From contig JAGPXD010000004.1 of assembly GCA_020746995.1 (NCBI GenBank), positions 1,178,001 through 1,242,000 on the forward strand: 64,000 bases of DNA, in the 5' to 3' direction. Under the pieces are notes generated by a model. The model saw only the letters and a program-made list of their open reading frames with translations. It was not told where the DNA came from and did not search any database. The stretch is from Plectosphaerella cucumerina. Taxonomy: Eukaryota > Ascomycota > Sordariomycetes > Glomerellales > Plectosphaerellaceae. Made by a program: the position numbers and the translations under genes. Of this stretch, positions 1-10,162 are shown in pieces. How positions within the stretch are numbered: position 1 is the stretch's first letter; the number at the start of each line of letters is the position of its first letter.

Positions 1-569
1 GAAGTGGTGGAGGAAACATCGGGTGATGACCCGTCGCCGGGCCAATGACACGCAGCTGATGTCATTTCTGGGCCGTAGCTCCCGCGACTGCCGATCGCGC
101 CGCAACCCTCCGTGCATCATCGAGGAAGAGTGTGCAGGCACCTGTTGGACCACGGCCGCCCGGCGGCCCAGGTGCGGTGGGCGGCTAGTTTTGCTTGTTA
201 GAAGCGGTTCTCTTTCGCCGCGGCGGTTTCTTAGCTGACGCCGCCGGTCTGGGCTTTAGGTAGGCGGGGGCAACAGTTGGGATGGGATGGAAGGAGAAGA
301 TCGAGTGACGTCCGCGGTTCCTCGGTGGTTCCATTCGCTGCTTCCCTCCCTCGCCTCCCCCCGACTCAGAGACACAGCCCACCCACCCGCCTGACGTATT
401 AAACCCGGCTGCTGCACATCCCTCCCTGACAACGGGGTCTCGTCACTTGCAGCTCTCTGAATACTATCCAAAGCTCAAAGCTCCAAAACTACCAAAAGCT
501 CTCTTCCCCTGACCCTCGTGTCTATACACCTCCAATACAAACAAACATCAATACCCACCTACACTCAAC
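1..569. promoter_or_regulatory. Upstream region and 5' leader of the Nce102-like gene
   Basis: No coding region is supported here. The last 150 bases are pyrimidine-rich, as is usual for fungal leaders. Three copies of AAAGCTC lie close together at 470-476, 477-483 and 495-501. A TATTAAA-like stretch lies near 396. The assignment to the downstream gene is inferred from position. Confidence 0.4.
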
Positions 570-1076
570 ATGCTCGAGGGAATCCTGCGCACCGGCCTGC
601 GGGCCTCCCAGTTCCTCTGGACGTTGCTCATCACCGCGCTCATCGGCAACGTCATCGCCCTCAACATCAACGGCCACATGGCCGGCATCAACTTTGCCAT
701 GTTCGTCGCCGTCCTCTCCTGGCTGGCCATGTTCTACGGTCTCGCCGCATCAATCATCAGCTCCATCGCCATTCCCATCGTCATGCTGGCGCTCGACGGC
801 CTGGCGACGCTCTTCACCTTCATCTCGGCCGTCGTGCTGTCGGCGCGCCTCGGTGTCGTCAACTGCGGCAACGCTGAGCGACGCGGACTCGGCTGGATCG
901 CCTACGGCGCTGCCGACACCGAGAAGAGGTGTCGCGAGATCCAGGCGTCGACCGTTTTCATGTGGTTCCTGTTCATCAGCTTCGCTGCCACTCTCGTCCT
1001 GACGTTCCTCGACTTCCGTCGCAGCGGCAGCTCGATGCGCTCGTCCAGGCCTAACATGGCCCAGGTCGGCGTTTAA
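570..1076 (+). CDS. Nce102-like MARVEL-domain membrane protein
   Basis: This uninterrupted 168-residue frame has four predicted membrane segments at about 13-31, 41-60, 65-93 and 127-148, with short loops and a polar serine/arginine-rich C-terminus. That layout and the length match the fungal Nce102/Fhn1 group of MARVEL proteins, which sit in plasma-membrane eisosome (MCC) domains and respond to sphingolipid status. A conserved-looking loop with Cys-Gly-Asn lies around residues 99-101 between segments 3 and 4. The start is the first ATG after a pyrimidine-rich leader, in the context CAACATGC. No intron is needed. It converges on the Mim2 gene. The family call is confident. A role in eisosomes is inferred from the family. 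Confidence 0.85.
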   Translation: MLEGILRTGLRASQFLWTLLITALIGNVIALNINGHMAGINFAMFVAVLSWLAMFYGLAASIISSIAIPIVMLALDGLATLFTFISAVVLSARLGVVNCGNAERRGLGWIAYGAADTEKRCREIQASTVFMWFLFISFAATLVLTFLDFRRSGSSMRSSRPNMAQVGV

Positions 1077-1534
1077 GCTGTCAACGTCGAATACGCCACA
1101 CAACGTTTTCCTTCTCTTCCCCCTCTCTGTATAGGAACGGTCGGTCGGCAACGGGGCCCGCTGGATGGCAGGGCCGGAACCGGCGTTTTATGGAAGGATG
1201 GACTGCTTGTTTTTTTTGGGAATTTTACGATTATGAAATGATGCGATTACGCGCGAGGGTCACTTAATGCCGGGGGCATGGCGAGCCGGATGCGGTCTTG
1301 TTGCATGGAACCCTACTTGTAGATTCGAGTCACTTCCTCCTGTATAATCACCGCCTCGAAGGCGAGAATCACGAGTTTTGTTCTTGGTGTCTGTCTTGAT
1401 AAATGTAATGCATTGCAACGCAAGCCATTCCTTTTGTATATGGCACCCAAACGCCGTACGCCTTTTGCAGGACCTTGACCTCGGCTTCAACAACCGACGG
1501 CCATGTCAAATGATGAAATGTTCTCTTGCTTCCT
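1077..1534. other. Convergent 3' region between Nce102-like and Mim2 genes
   Basis: These 458 bases should hold the 3' untranslated regions of both convergent genes. A short T-run (about nine T) lies near 1210. Overlapping open frames on both strands lack recognisable motifs. I see no gene. Confidence 0.5.
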
Positions 1535-1912
1535 CTACAGCGTCGCCGCCGCCTCTGCGGCACCGACGACCTTGAACTTTGTCTTGTTGGTCCACTTGAT
1601 CTCGACATTGTGCATCCATTCCATGTATCGGCCCCAGCCTGTGAGAGAAGAGTCAGCATGTTGTTCCCTGGTATCTCTGGTCGTCCGGCACTCACTCCAG
1701 TAGGCAAACTTGCGGCCAAAGTACTTTCCGGCAAAGGGCACAAGGATCATGGTGAGGAGGAGCTGCATCTGCTCGAGGCTCCGCTCCCACTCTGCCTGAG
1801 CATCCGAGTCGGCTTCTGAATCGAGAACGCTGCTGGAGATGGAGGGGAGGGAGTCGAGCTCGTCGCTGTCCGAGGCGGACGCATCGTGATCGAGGATGTA
1901 GGAGTCGGCCAT
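1535..1912 (-). CDS. MIM2: Mitochondrial outer-membrane import factor Mim2
   Basis: Two exons on the minus strand, 1912-1696 and 1638-1535, encode 106 residues. The 57-nt intron (1639-1695) has a GTGAGT donor and a CTCACAG acceptor. It is a multiple of three without a stop, so it also reads through. The N-terminus is very acidic and serine-rich (about 1-40). A single hydrophobic segment follows at about 51-60, then Gly-Lys-Tyr and a W-rich AYWSWGRYMEW stretch after the join. Mim2 forms the MIM complex with Mim1 and inserts alpha-helical proteins into the mitochondrial outer membrane. The combination of acidic head, one membrane helix and GK..GR..YW motif is what I recall for the family. Another small single-span mitochondrial protein remains possible. 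Confidence 0.65.
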   Translation of the reverse strand: MADSYILDHDASASDSDELDSLPSISSSVLDSEADSDAQAEWERSLEQMQLLLTMILVPFAGKYFGRKFAYWSECRTTRDTREQHADSSLTGWGRYMEWMHNVEIKWTNKTKFKVVGAAEAAATL

Positions 1913-2798
1913 GGCGAAGAGGGGGACAGGCGTTGAGGATGGTTGGGAGGATGGTCGGAGGCGGGAGACAGATCAGGGCCGTGTCATGGAGATAATGGTG
2001 TATCGAAGCTCGTCCGGATGAATGACGGGTCTCGGCTCGACACGCGTTGACCAGCTGACGGTCAGGAAGGGAGACGTCGACGGAAGCTTGGTGATGGCAT
2101 CAACGAGCTTCCCGGCGTGCCACTTGCCGGTAACCCGACAGGCCGCGGCGGATCCAATGCAGAGGCCCGCCGAGGTGGCCCGAGCGTGAAGATGTCGACG
2201 GTGGCCGAGAAGGAAGGCGGTCAGAGACTGAAACACGTGACTTTGGTGAGTCACAGGGCAATGGACAGCAGGACCCGGCGTTGCACCCGCAAAGTGAACG
2301 GCCTGCCAAGACCGCCGTCCAGCACTCAGAACCCACTCCCCGACGCCCAAACGTCACTGCTCGCACTGCAGCGAAAACCCCATCCACAGCGCCCACGAAC
2401 CTTCTTAGTCACCTATCGACCACCTGCAAGGCAAGCCGTAGCATCTCTCTCCCCGTTGAAGAAGACGTCCTTTTCCAGCTCCCTCCGCCACCTCGCAACC
2501 CAAACAACCTCCTCCATCTGTGTGCAACCAACCTGCCCCTGCACTCGCCCCTCCTCCTACATACCCCCGAGGATCACCACCTGCGACCAGCACTTTTTCC
2601 CCAGGAATTTATCCGCAACCCACGAGGGAATTCTGCGTAACCCGAGCCAACTCTCCCGTCAGCCCAAGGACGACTCGAACCCGGAGCCCAGGATCCATCC
2701 AAGGACACCCGTACCACCCGATCGACAGCCGACCCCAGCCGTAAGACAGCACCCAAGCTCTCCCGGTCTCTTTTCCGCCCGTCGAACAACCACCCAAC
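1913..2798. promoter_or_regulatory. Divergent promoter region, Mim2 / eIF2-beta
   Basis: This is the shared upstream region of two divergently transcribed genes. A CACGTGAC element lies at 2234-2241. The part next to eIF2-beta (from about 2,300) is C-rich and purine-poor, which suits a long leader. Open frames here are low-complexity and not supported as genes. Confidence 0.5.
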
Positions 2799-4327
2799 AT
2801 GGAGGTAAGTTCTGTATTTTATTGTGCTAGCGAACCACCACCGCCCAAATTCGCCCCCCCACCACCCTTCACATTCCCCCCCTTGCCTACCTAAGCAACT
2901 GCACCTCTCCTATCCACCAATTTATCACCGGCCACGACTGCACCCAAAGAATATTTACCCCACCACCACACGACCAAACGCAACCACCACCCAGCACCAC
3001 ACCGAGACTTGCCCAAGGTCAGACACATCATTGAACGCCCTGCACCTGCACCGCTACCCCGAGTTGTCCCCCTCGGACTTTTACCCCCGACCCGAAAGCC
3101 TCTCCTACCGTTTCTGCCCCGTGCATCTTCGCATCGCATCACCGACGAACGTTGACTCACACCCGCCTTTCTCTGTGCAGGACACACCTCTCCCCGAACG
3201 CAAACAGCGAAAGTCGGTCGCCTTCACCAACGAGCAAGTCGTCGTCGACGCCGACGGTTCAGTCACAATGGTCAACTCACCCGATGAGGTCAAGGAGACG
3301 GCCCAGTCGCACACGCCCCGTACGCCGCCGCTCTCCGCCGCCCTCGGGGCCTTTACTGATACCGTCCCCCCCGTAGCTGGCGCCGAGCAGGTCCCCGACG
3401 TCGATGCCTCCGCCGAGGCCCCCGCTGCCGACGATGGCGGCCTCGACCTGACCCTGAAGAAGAAAAAGAAGAAGAAGGTGGTCCTGGACGACGATGAGGA
3501 GGCCGCCCCCGCCGCCGACGGCGCTGCCGAAGATGGTGGCATCGACCTCAGCCTCAAGAAGAAGAAGAAGAAGAAGGTCGCCGCCCCCGCCGACGACGAC
3601 TTCGCCGCCAAGCTCAAGGCCCTCGAGCTCGAGGGCAAGACGGACGAGGCTGGCGCCGCCGCCGAGGCTGAGGAGCCCGTCGACGAGGGCGACATGGAGA
3701 CGGGCACCGGCATCTGGCAGCACGACGAGACGAAGCCCCTCGCCTACTCCCTGCTGCTCGACCGCTTCTTCTTCCAGCTGACCCAGAAGAACCCCGACCA
3801 CGCCTCGAGCGGATCCAAGAGCTACAAGATCCCGCCCCCGCAGTGCCTGCGTGAGGGTAACAAGAAGACAATCTTTGCCAACATTGCCGAGATTGCCAAG
3901 CGCATGAAGAGGACTGAGGAGCACGTCACCCAGTACCTGGTCAGTATCAAGCTCCTTGTCCTGTTTGCATGCCGCTGACATTTTTTGCAGTTCTCCGAGT
4001 TGGGAACTTCGGGTTCCGTCGACGGTAGCCGTCGTCTCGTCATCAAGGGTCGTTTCCAGCAGAAGCAGATCGAGAACGTGCTGAGAAAATACATCAGTAC
4101 GTCACATCCTCCCCCTTCCCCTCTCACCAACCCTTGATACTAACCTTTCCCCTCCAGTCGAGTACGTCACCTGCAAGACGTGCAAGTCCCCCAACACGGA
4201 GCTCAGCAAGGGCGAGAACCGTCTGTACTTCGTCCAGTGCAACTCGTGCGGCTCCAGGCGTACCGTCACGGCCATCAAGACTGGTTTCTCGGCCCAGATC
4301 GGAAAGAGGAAGAAGATGCGCGCTTAG
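2799..4327 (+). CDS. SUI3: Translation initiation factor eIF2 subunit beta
   Basis: Four exons (2799-2804, 3181-3939, 3991-4096, 4158-4327) encode 346 residues. The first exon is only ATG GAG, followed by a 376-nt intron with a GTAAGT donor. The N-terminal half carries two lysine blocks of seven residues each (near residues 94 and 128), both preceded by D-L-[ST]-L. Such blocks bind eIF5 and eIF2B-epsilon in the family. The C-terminal half has the eIF2-beta/eIF5 fold, including YLFSELGTSGSVDG across the second join. A C4 zinc ribbon follows, with CKTC and CNSC in the last exon. The protein is part of the eIF2 ternary complex that brings initiator tRNA to the 40S subunit. Intron 2 uses the uncommon donor GTCAGT. 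The gene converges on the FAD oxidoreductase. Confidence 0.95.
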
Positions 4328-4620
4328 ACGCGTCGTTGTCAGGTGACGGATGGATGGTCTGGTTGTCCTCTTCTCTTATGGTTCGGCCCCCCTTCCCCTC
4401 CTGGCGTTTCGTGCGGGAGCGTGTGGAGTGTACTTTATGCCTTCGGCTCTTATGATGCTTTCTTCTCTACGACGCGATGCGACATGATGCGGGCATCGCA
4501 GACGGCCAGGGGGGCGGTCAAGGAACCAGGGACATAGGGAAGGATGGGGAAAAAATGAGCCGTCTATGACGGGAGGTTTTCACGATATGGTCAAAAAGTG
4601 TGATTTGATATGTGATATGT

Positions 4621-6219
4621 CTAGATGAACATGTCCTGTGCGTCCATCTCGCGTACACTCTCCCGCTCACGGGCTGCGCGTACCCGGGCCTGGGTGATGC
4701 GGAACTCGTCTGGCAGCGTGAAACTCTCGACGAGGCCGTCTGCCGCGATGGCACCATCACCCCCGAGCATCATGTCCACAACGGCCTCGCCGCACAGCGC
4801 GGCCTGCGGCATGCCATGGCCAGTGTAAGCCGCGGACAGCCACAGACCGTCACCGCCGCCGAGGCCCTCGGGCACGGCGCCAACCCAGGGGTTGAAGTCG
4901 CGCGAGAAGCCCATCGTACCGGTCCACTCGTAAGCAGCGTCTAGGGAAGCGGGAGGCCCGCCGCCGGGGCCGAGATCGAGGTCCTGAGCGAGGGCGGCGC
5001 GGAGGTAGCTAGCGACGACTGGGTCTACGACATCGTCTCCGCTGATGCCCACGCCGCGGGCTGTGCCGCGGCTACGTCCGCCTCCGAGGATGAGCTCACG
5101 GGCGCCGTCGGGGCGTTGGATCAGGTAGTTGTCTTGGCTGGGGGAGGGTTCGGGGGGCGTGCCCATGAAGACGTAGGAGTTTGTGGAGGCGATGGAGGAC
5201 TGGCCGGGGCGGGGGAGGAGGGCGGCGACTTGGCCGCGGACGGGGACGATGAGGTCTGAGAAGTCGGGGAGGAGGTGGGAGGTGTGGGCGTTTGTGCAGA
5301 GGATGATGTTGCGGGCTGCGATTTGGCCGCGGGGGGTCTGGGGGGTTAGTGGGTGTGTTTGAGGTGTGGTTGGGGACTTACATGGGCGATCCAGCGGGCG
5401 GAGGAAGAGGAGGAGGTGGGGAGACGCTGGAGGTGTGTCACGGGGGTAGTGGTCTGGAGGTTGAAGGAGCCATCGGAGAAGCGGCGGAGGAGGTCTTCGA
5501 GAACCCAGCAGACGAGCTTATACTACATGATAAGAGTCAGTGGTTGCTTTTTGGGGGTTCACGTGAGAGGGCAAGAAATGTGTGGCACTTACAGGCCAGA
5601 CGGAGGCGGCATGGGTCTGGGTAACGGCGCCGACGGCCGAGGGAACGTGCCGAGCTGCCAAAGCCTCGGGTGTCACGGCAAGGCCAGCGGCAGCACCGAG
5701 ATCAGGATCGGTCTGCTTGCGGTTCTCGAGGTGAGCGACAGCCGAGGCGAAGAGGTCCTTGGTCTCGTAGGCATGGACGCCCTCGAGGGGCACCCAGTCG
5801 CAGGGGATGTCTCTGGAAGCGACAAGGTCACGGAGGTAGTTGTAGGTAGCCAGTTCGAAGCGAGAGACAGCGGGAGCCTGGGCGTAGACATTTGGTTGGC
5901 AGTGGCCGCCGTTCTGGGTGTTGTCAGTCATCTAGAGACAAGGGGGAGAAGGAGGACGGCTCACCCGCCCGGTGGCGCCCCAGCAGGCCTCGCGGGCGTC
6001 GAGGAGGACGAGGCGGGTGCTGGGGTCGCGGTCCTTGAGGAACTTTGCGGCAAAGGCGCCGGTTATGCCGGTGCCGATGATCACGACATCGGCGGTCGGG
6101 GGGAGGTCGGGGGTTGTCCGGTGGCCGAGGAGGGGGGAGGGGTCGCGGTGCCAGAAGGAGGCGGTGCTGCGGGGGGGAGGGAGGTCGGCCTGGCCTTCGC
6201 GGAGGGACGAGGCTGTCAT
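4621..6219 (-). CDS. FAD-dependent oxidoreductase (DAO family)
   Basis: Four exons on the minus strand (6219-5965, 5913-5593, 5522-5382, 5337-4621) encode 477 residues. All three introns are phase 0 (51, 70 and 44 nt). A Rossmann dinucleotide site, VVIIGTGITG, lies near residues 45-54. The family-typical ATGRNGGHCQP stretch spans the first join. A middle section has NIILCTNAHTS. The C-terminal part has an AAYTGHGMPQA-like stretch typical of the closing FAD/substrate region of DAO (PF01266) proteins. The family oxidises amines or amino acids with FAD. The substrate here cannot be told from the sequence. No signal peptide is evident. It is divergent from the small acidic protein gene. Confidence 0.88.
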
Positions 6220-6891
6220 TTTGGGGGATTGGTGATGGGGCGGGTGTGCGATGTGATGGGTGGTGAGGTGGGTGGATGAGGTGGGTGTCGTGATGGTGGA
6301 TGGTGGGTGAGGACGATTGGAACGGGGTTTCGAGTCGAGGTGTCAGGTTGGTACCACGACGGGGTGAGTCACGGGGTATGTTGAGATGCTGTGGATATCA
6401 GGTACATAAGTATCATCATTTGAACATATCTATGTAGATCTTTGGGACATGTATTCCAAGTGCATGCCTGATCAGTTGGAATAATTCCGATCCTCCCATT
6501 ACCAAGCGGGTTCCTCACTTGAACCAACGCGGGGTCGTCCAGTGTCATGTTGCACCTTAACAAACAACACCCCCATCGATTCACTTTCCAATCGAAGCAG
6601 CCCTTTTCCCGACTTCGATATGCCTATTCCATCTCACTTTATCCTGGATTTAATCCAATAGCAGTCGCGCTGCCTGCCTAAACTGCCCTGAAATAAATAG
6701 CCTCACTCATTGCTTACACTTACCCGTCCACGACCTGCCTCAACGCCACCACCTTGAAGACCGTCGCCGACCCAGCTTCACCCACGGGTTCCAAGCCATC
6801 AGCCATTCTCAAAAGCCTACTCGTTCTCCAATTCTGGGTCAACAAAAAACATCCCCAAGATTCCTTGCTTTCTTGAAATCCGCTTCCAAAA
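6220..6891. promoter_or_regulatory. Divergent promoter, FAD oxidoreductase / small acidic protein
   Basis: These 672 bases separate two divergent starts. The part next to the oxidoreductase is G/T-rich on the plus strand (runs of GGTGGG and GATGG). I see no gene. Confidence 0.45.
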
Positions 6892-7368
6892 ATGAAGCCC
6901 TCCCCCTTCCGCCCCGTCGACGACGCCGACTTCAAGCTCTACAACCTCTTCCGCGACGAAGTCTTCCCCCTCCGCCAGAAATACCAAGACTTCGAGGACG
7001 GAAAGTACTTCCCCTCCGAGGCTGCCGCCGGCCTCCTCGCCAAGACAGCCCTCATCTTCGAGAAGATCCGCCCCGACGATCCGGCGCTGCTGTTCAACAC
7101 CCAAGAGATCCTGGCCAGCTTCATCGCTGCTGAGGGAGGAACGAAGGGAGCTTTCGACAGGGCACTTGCTGCGTTTGCGGAGATGATCCGGCCTAGGGAG
7201 GGAGGTCGGCAGGGTGCTATTGTCATTGATGATAGTGAGGACGAGAGGAGCAGGAGCAAGAGGAAGGGAAAGCAGGTAGAGGGACGGGAGGGGACGCCGG
7301 ATGTGCAGTTTGTCAAGGCTGTTGAGCAGGTGGAAGAGGATGAGGTGGTGGAGGTGGGCAGGGAATGA
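6892..7368 (+). CDS. Small acidic protein of unknown function with SIM-like motif
   Basis: This intronless frame of 158 residues begins in the context AAAAATGAAG. The first 95 residues look like a compact helical domain (FKLYNLFRDE, LAKTALIFEKI, ALAAFAEMI). The last third is charged and disordered. At about 110-117 it has AIVIDDSEDE, a hydrophobic core followed by acidic residues and serines, which is the form of a SUMO-interacting motif. A basic RSRSKRKGK stretch follows and could be a nuclear localisation signal. A second weaker hydrophobic-acidic pair (VQFV, then EEDE) lies near the end. I do not recognise the family. Nuclear location and SUMO binding are inference. Confidence 0.7.
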   Translation: MKPSPFRPVDDADFKLYNLFRDEVFPLRQKYQDFEDGKYFPSEAAAGLLAKTALIFEKIRPDDPALLFNTQEILASFIAAEGGTKGAFDRALAAFAEMIRPREGGRQGAIVIDDSEDERSRSKRKGKQVEGREGTPDVQFVKAVEQVEEDEVVEVGRE

Positions 7369-8318
7369 CAACGAAGATGACATACTGGGAAGTGGACGAT
7401 GGGATCAGGAAAGGGGACGATCTGGGAAGAGGATGGAAGACCAGCATATGAGGGGAGATCGGTAGGTGATATGATCTCGGCCTTTGAAAGCAGCATCTGG
7501 TGGACGCAAGACTTAGACGAAATGTCTTGGCTACTTGAGCTGATATTATACCCGGCCAGATGCCATCGCCATCAAGAAAGACTTGCATTGCACGGCTTTC
7601 TGTACCCTTTCGACTGAAATCTGCCTGTGATAACAATTGTCATTGTTTTCTCTTTTACTTCTGGATGTAGGCCACGCCTCGCTTATGGTAGAAGGCAAGT
7701 GCCATGAGAATTGCACGGTAGCGAGCTGCCTAGGAGGGTGACCAGCTCTGTTTCCATCCTTCTCCTCCCAACTATTCCAATTCCCCTATCATAAGACTCT
7801 GAAATATCCAGCACTCGCGAATGTGATATCATAGCCTGGCATAAACCAGCGCTGTAAAGTCGATCAGCTCTCACAGGCCCCTGAGGCTACCTCCTTAAAA
7901 TAGCTCTTAAGTCGATACCAAAGCTCATCTTCTAAACCCTGCTGTTGATACTCATTTACGGTTTCCGGCGTCATCTATCCTCCCTCTTCATTCCTCCTTC
8001 CATCGACGAGATCAAGGCCGACCAATACAATACATCTTCTACTGTCACTGTGCCGGGGTTGGGAGTGAGAATGCTGGTGTGGTGATGGGGAAAGAAAAGA
8101 GGAAGCTGATGGGACATATCGGTTTCGTCTCGAGGCCGGTGATCACCTTGCCTGAGAAGTCACTATGGAGGGAGAGAAAGAATTGTCGTGTAGTGCAATT
8201 GTCTTCTGTCTCTAATCTCACAACTTCCAGGCACTCTCGCTCAGCCATGTCGAACAATACCCGAGTATTTCTCCATGTCATCCACCAAACGTCTTGCCTA
8301 GCCTCAAGCCGTGACCCG
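7369..8318. other. Intergenic region, no gene seen
   Basis: The region lies between two convergent genes and should contain their 3' ends. It is less GC-rich than the flanking genes. No open frame with recognisable protein features, tRNA or repeat was found. Confidence 0.5.
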
Positions 8319-9578
8319 TTAGTCCGCCTCCTCCCACAGCTTCCGAACACTTCCCGCTACGTGTTCACCGAGGAACTTTTGACCTGTGGGACGTTTTGAG
8401 TCCGCCTGCATCGAGAAAGCAGCAACGTCCCGGTAGTACTGGCCAAAGTAGCGCCAGGTCCTAACCTGGTATCGATCTCCCTCTGAGATATAGGCGAAGT
8501 CGCTCGCGCAGTGCTTGCAGCTGGCCGTCTTCTCAACCCCCCGGTTTCCGATCAAGTAAAGACCTCTTCCGTTCCCCTTGTTGGTATGATCATGATGCTC
8601 GTGGAGACAGGGGTCAAGATATATGGGCTCGTGGAGGTCCGACAGGTAGATGAGCCGGTTTTGCGTGACCTGCAGGGTGTACTCGGTGTAGGCGATATAG
8701 CGGCCGTCGATAATTTTGGGCTGGAAGTAGAAGTGCATCTTGCCCTGCTTCTCCTTGAAGAAAGATTCGGCTGATTCCGAATGGGCGTGTGCCTTGAGAA
8801 ACGGTCGCGCCTTGTGTCTCTCTCCTCGGAGGATGTACTTGAGGGCCAACTGTACCTGGCGATACTCAAGCTTCTTCCAAACTTTCGGCATTCCATCGAG
8901 GGAACCGCAATCGCTGTCGTCTTCGTCATTGTTCTCGCGTGTGTCTCTGGCGGGCCCAAATATGTGGTACTTGACGGGATCGCCACGGTAGCAGGACTTC
9001 TGGAAGTAGAGCGTGGTTCCAGGCATGTAGCGCACGTCTGCAAAATGTATCTTCTCGCAGAAAAGGCACGCCCAAGCATCGTCCAGGCGAAGGGCGACAG
9101 CCAGGAGAAACGTGAACTTCTTCTCTCCATTGGGAAACTCGACCTTTCCTTTCCATCGCTGGAAGGCCAGGGCCCGCAAAGTCTGGCAGGTTTGCGATAG
9201 GAAGAAAGAATCTGCTGGCGGAACATTGGCGACCACGAGCTCCAGGATCTCGGGGGGCAGACTGAGAAGAGGACTGGGCCCCCTTCCGACCAACTTGTCC
9301 TGCAGGCTGCTGATTGTGGACAGATGATGTGCAATGGTCTTGCGTTGGCTGACGATCTGCTGGTTCTGGCGGTCGATCTCGAGATCTTGAGAGACTTTGT
9401 GATCGATGAAGCCATCTGCCAGGCGCAGTGCTTGCTGCATCGCGTTCCTCGCAATATCCAACATCTTCTCCGAGCCCCCGAGCTCCTTCTCCAAGCGTTC
9501 CACCTTTTTCTTGAGGTGGTCAATAACCTCGCGGGGGTCGTCCATCTTGCAGTCGTAGGAATCGATTCTGTCTTGCAA
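8319..9578 (-). CDS. F-box protein with N-terminal coiled coil
   Basis: A minus-strand frame of 419 residues. Residues about 15-100 form a heptad-rich coiled coil (HLKKKVERLEKEL, then further leucine/isoleucine spacing). At about 104-140 follows an F-box-like stretch, LLSLPPEILELVVANVP, then CQTLRALAF. F-box proteins bring substrates to SCF ubiquitin ligases through Skp1. The remainder contains two CxxC pairs (CLFC and CKHC), spaced as a possible split zinc site, plus a His-rich stretch HEHHDH. The start at 9578 is the first ATG of the frame after an in-frame gap. An upstream coding exon cannot be ruled out. Many fungal F-box proteins of this kind have no known substrate. Confidence 0.78.
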   Translation of the reverse strand: MQDRIDSYDCKMDDPREVIDHLKKKVERLEKELGGSEKMLDIARNAMQQALRLADGFIDHKVSQDLEIDRQNQQIVSQRKTIAHHLSTISSLQDKLVGRGPSPLLSLPPEILELVVANVPPADSFFLSQTCQTLRALAFQRWKGKVEFPNGEKKFTFLLAVALRLDDAWACLFCEKIHFADVRYMPGTTLYFQKSCYRGDPVKYHIFGPARDTRENNDEDDSDCGSLDGMPKVWKKLEYRQVQLALKYILRGERHKARPFLKAHAHSESAESFFKEKQGKMHFYFQPKIIDGRYIAYTEYTLQVTQNRLIYLSDLHEPIYLDPCLHEHHDHTNKGNGRGLYLIGNRGVEKTASCKHCASDFAYISEGDRYQVRTWRYFGQYYRDVAAFSMQADSKRPTGQKFLGEHVAGSVRKLWEEAD

Positions 9579-10162
9579 ACTGCGGACGAGTGTCGCTTTG
9601 GTGAAAGGGACGATTCTTGTGATGTTGGTGGCAGCAGATGCACGCCACGAGCTTGGCGCGCAAGTCTATCGTGGCGAGGCTGGACGGTTTGCCTTGGAAT
9701 AAGTGTACTTGCCCTAAGGCTGGGGGACGGTGGAGGTGAGGAAGGAGAAGAGCCGACTTAGGCGGGGTTGATGGAAACCAGAATCAGAAGATTATGGAAA
9801 CTGATCAAAAGGGGAAACGGTGCAAGGAAGGGCCAAGTGAATGAGAGGTGGAGGCAACTGGATTCCTAAGGTACCTAGGCCGATAGTGAATCAGCCAATT
9901 TTGACGACAGCTTCTCGACGTGGCAGTGTCCGTCTGCGTCAAGAAACGTGGAGCCAACACATCTCCATAAATGTGTCAGGGAATTAACACCTAGACAATG
10001 GAATTGCACCGTTAAAAGACATCGAAGCTCTAGGTGTTTCTCAAGAAGTTGGGAGCTGTTTCCAGGTCCATGCGGCTCTCGCCAACCTTTGTCCACCGAC
10101 ATGACTTGTCATCAACTCACCAGCTGAAATATTCTGCCAAGGATATCCAGATACTTCCACAC
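9579..10162. other. Intergenic region between F-box and hydrolase genes
   Basis: It holds the promoter and leader of the F-box gene and the 3' end of the hydrolase gene, both on the minus strand. Several open frames run through it but none shows a domain. I see nothing else. Confidence 0.45.

Noticed and set aside
3277..3981. 234-codon frame antisense to eIF2-beta
   Set aside because: A shadow of the strongly biased codons of the real gene; its Gly/Leu/Val-rich repeats mirror the lysine and acid blocks.
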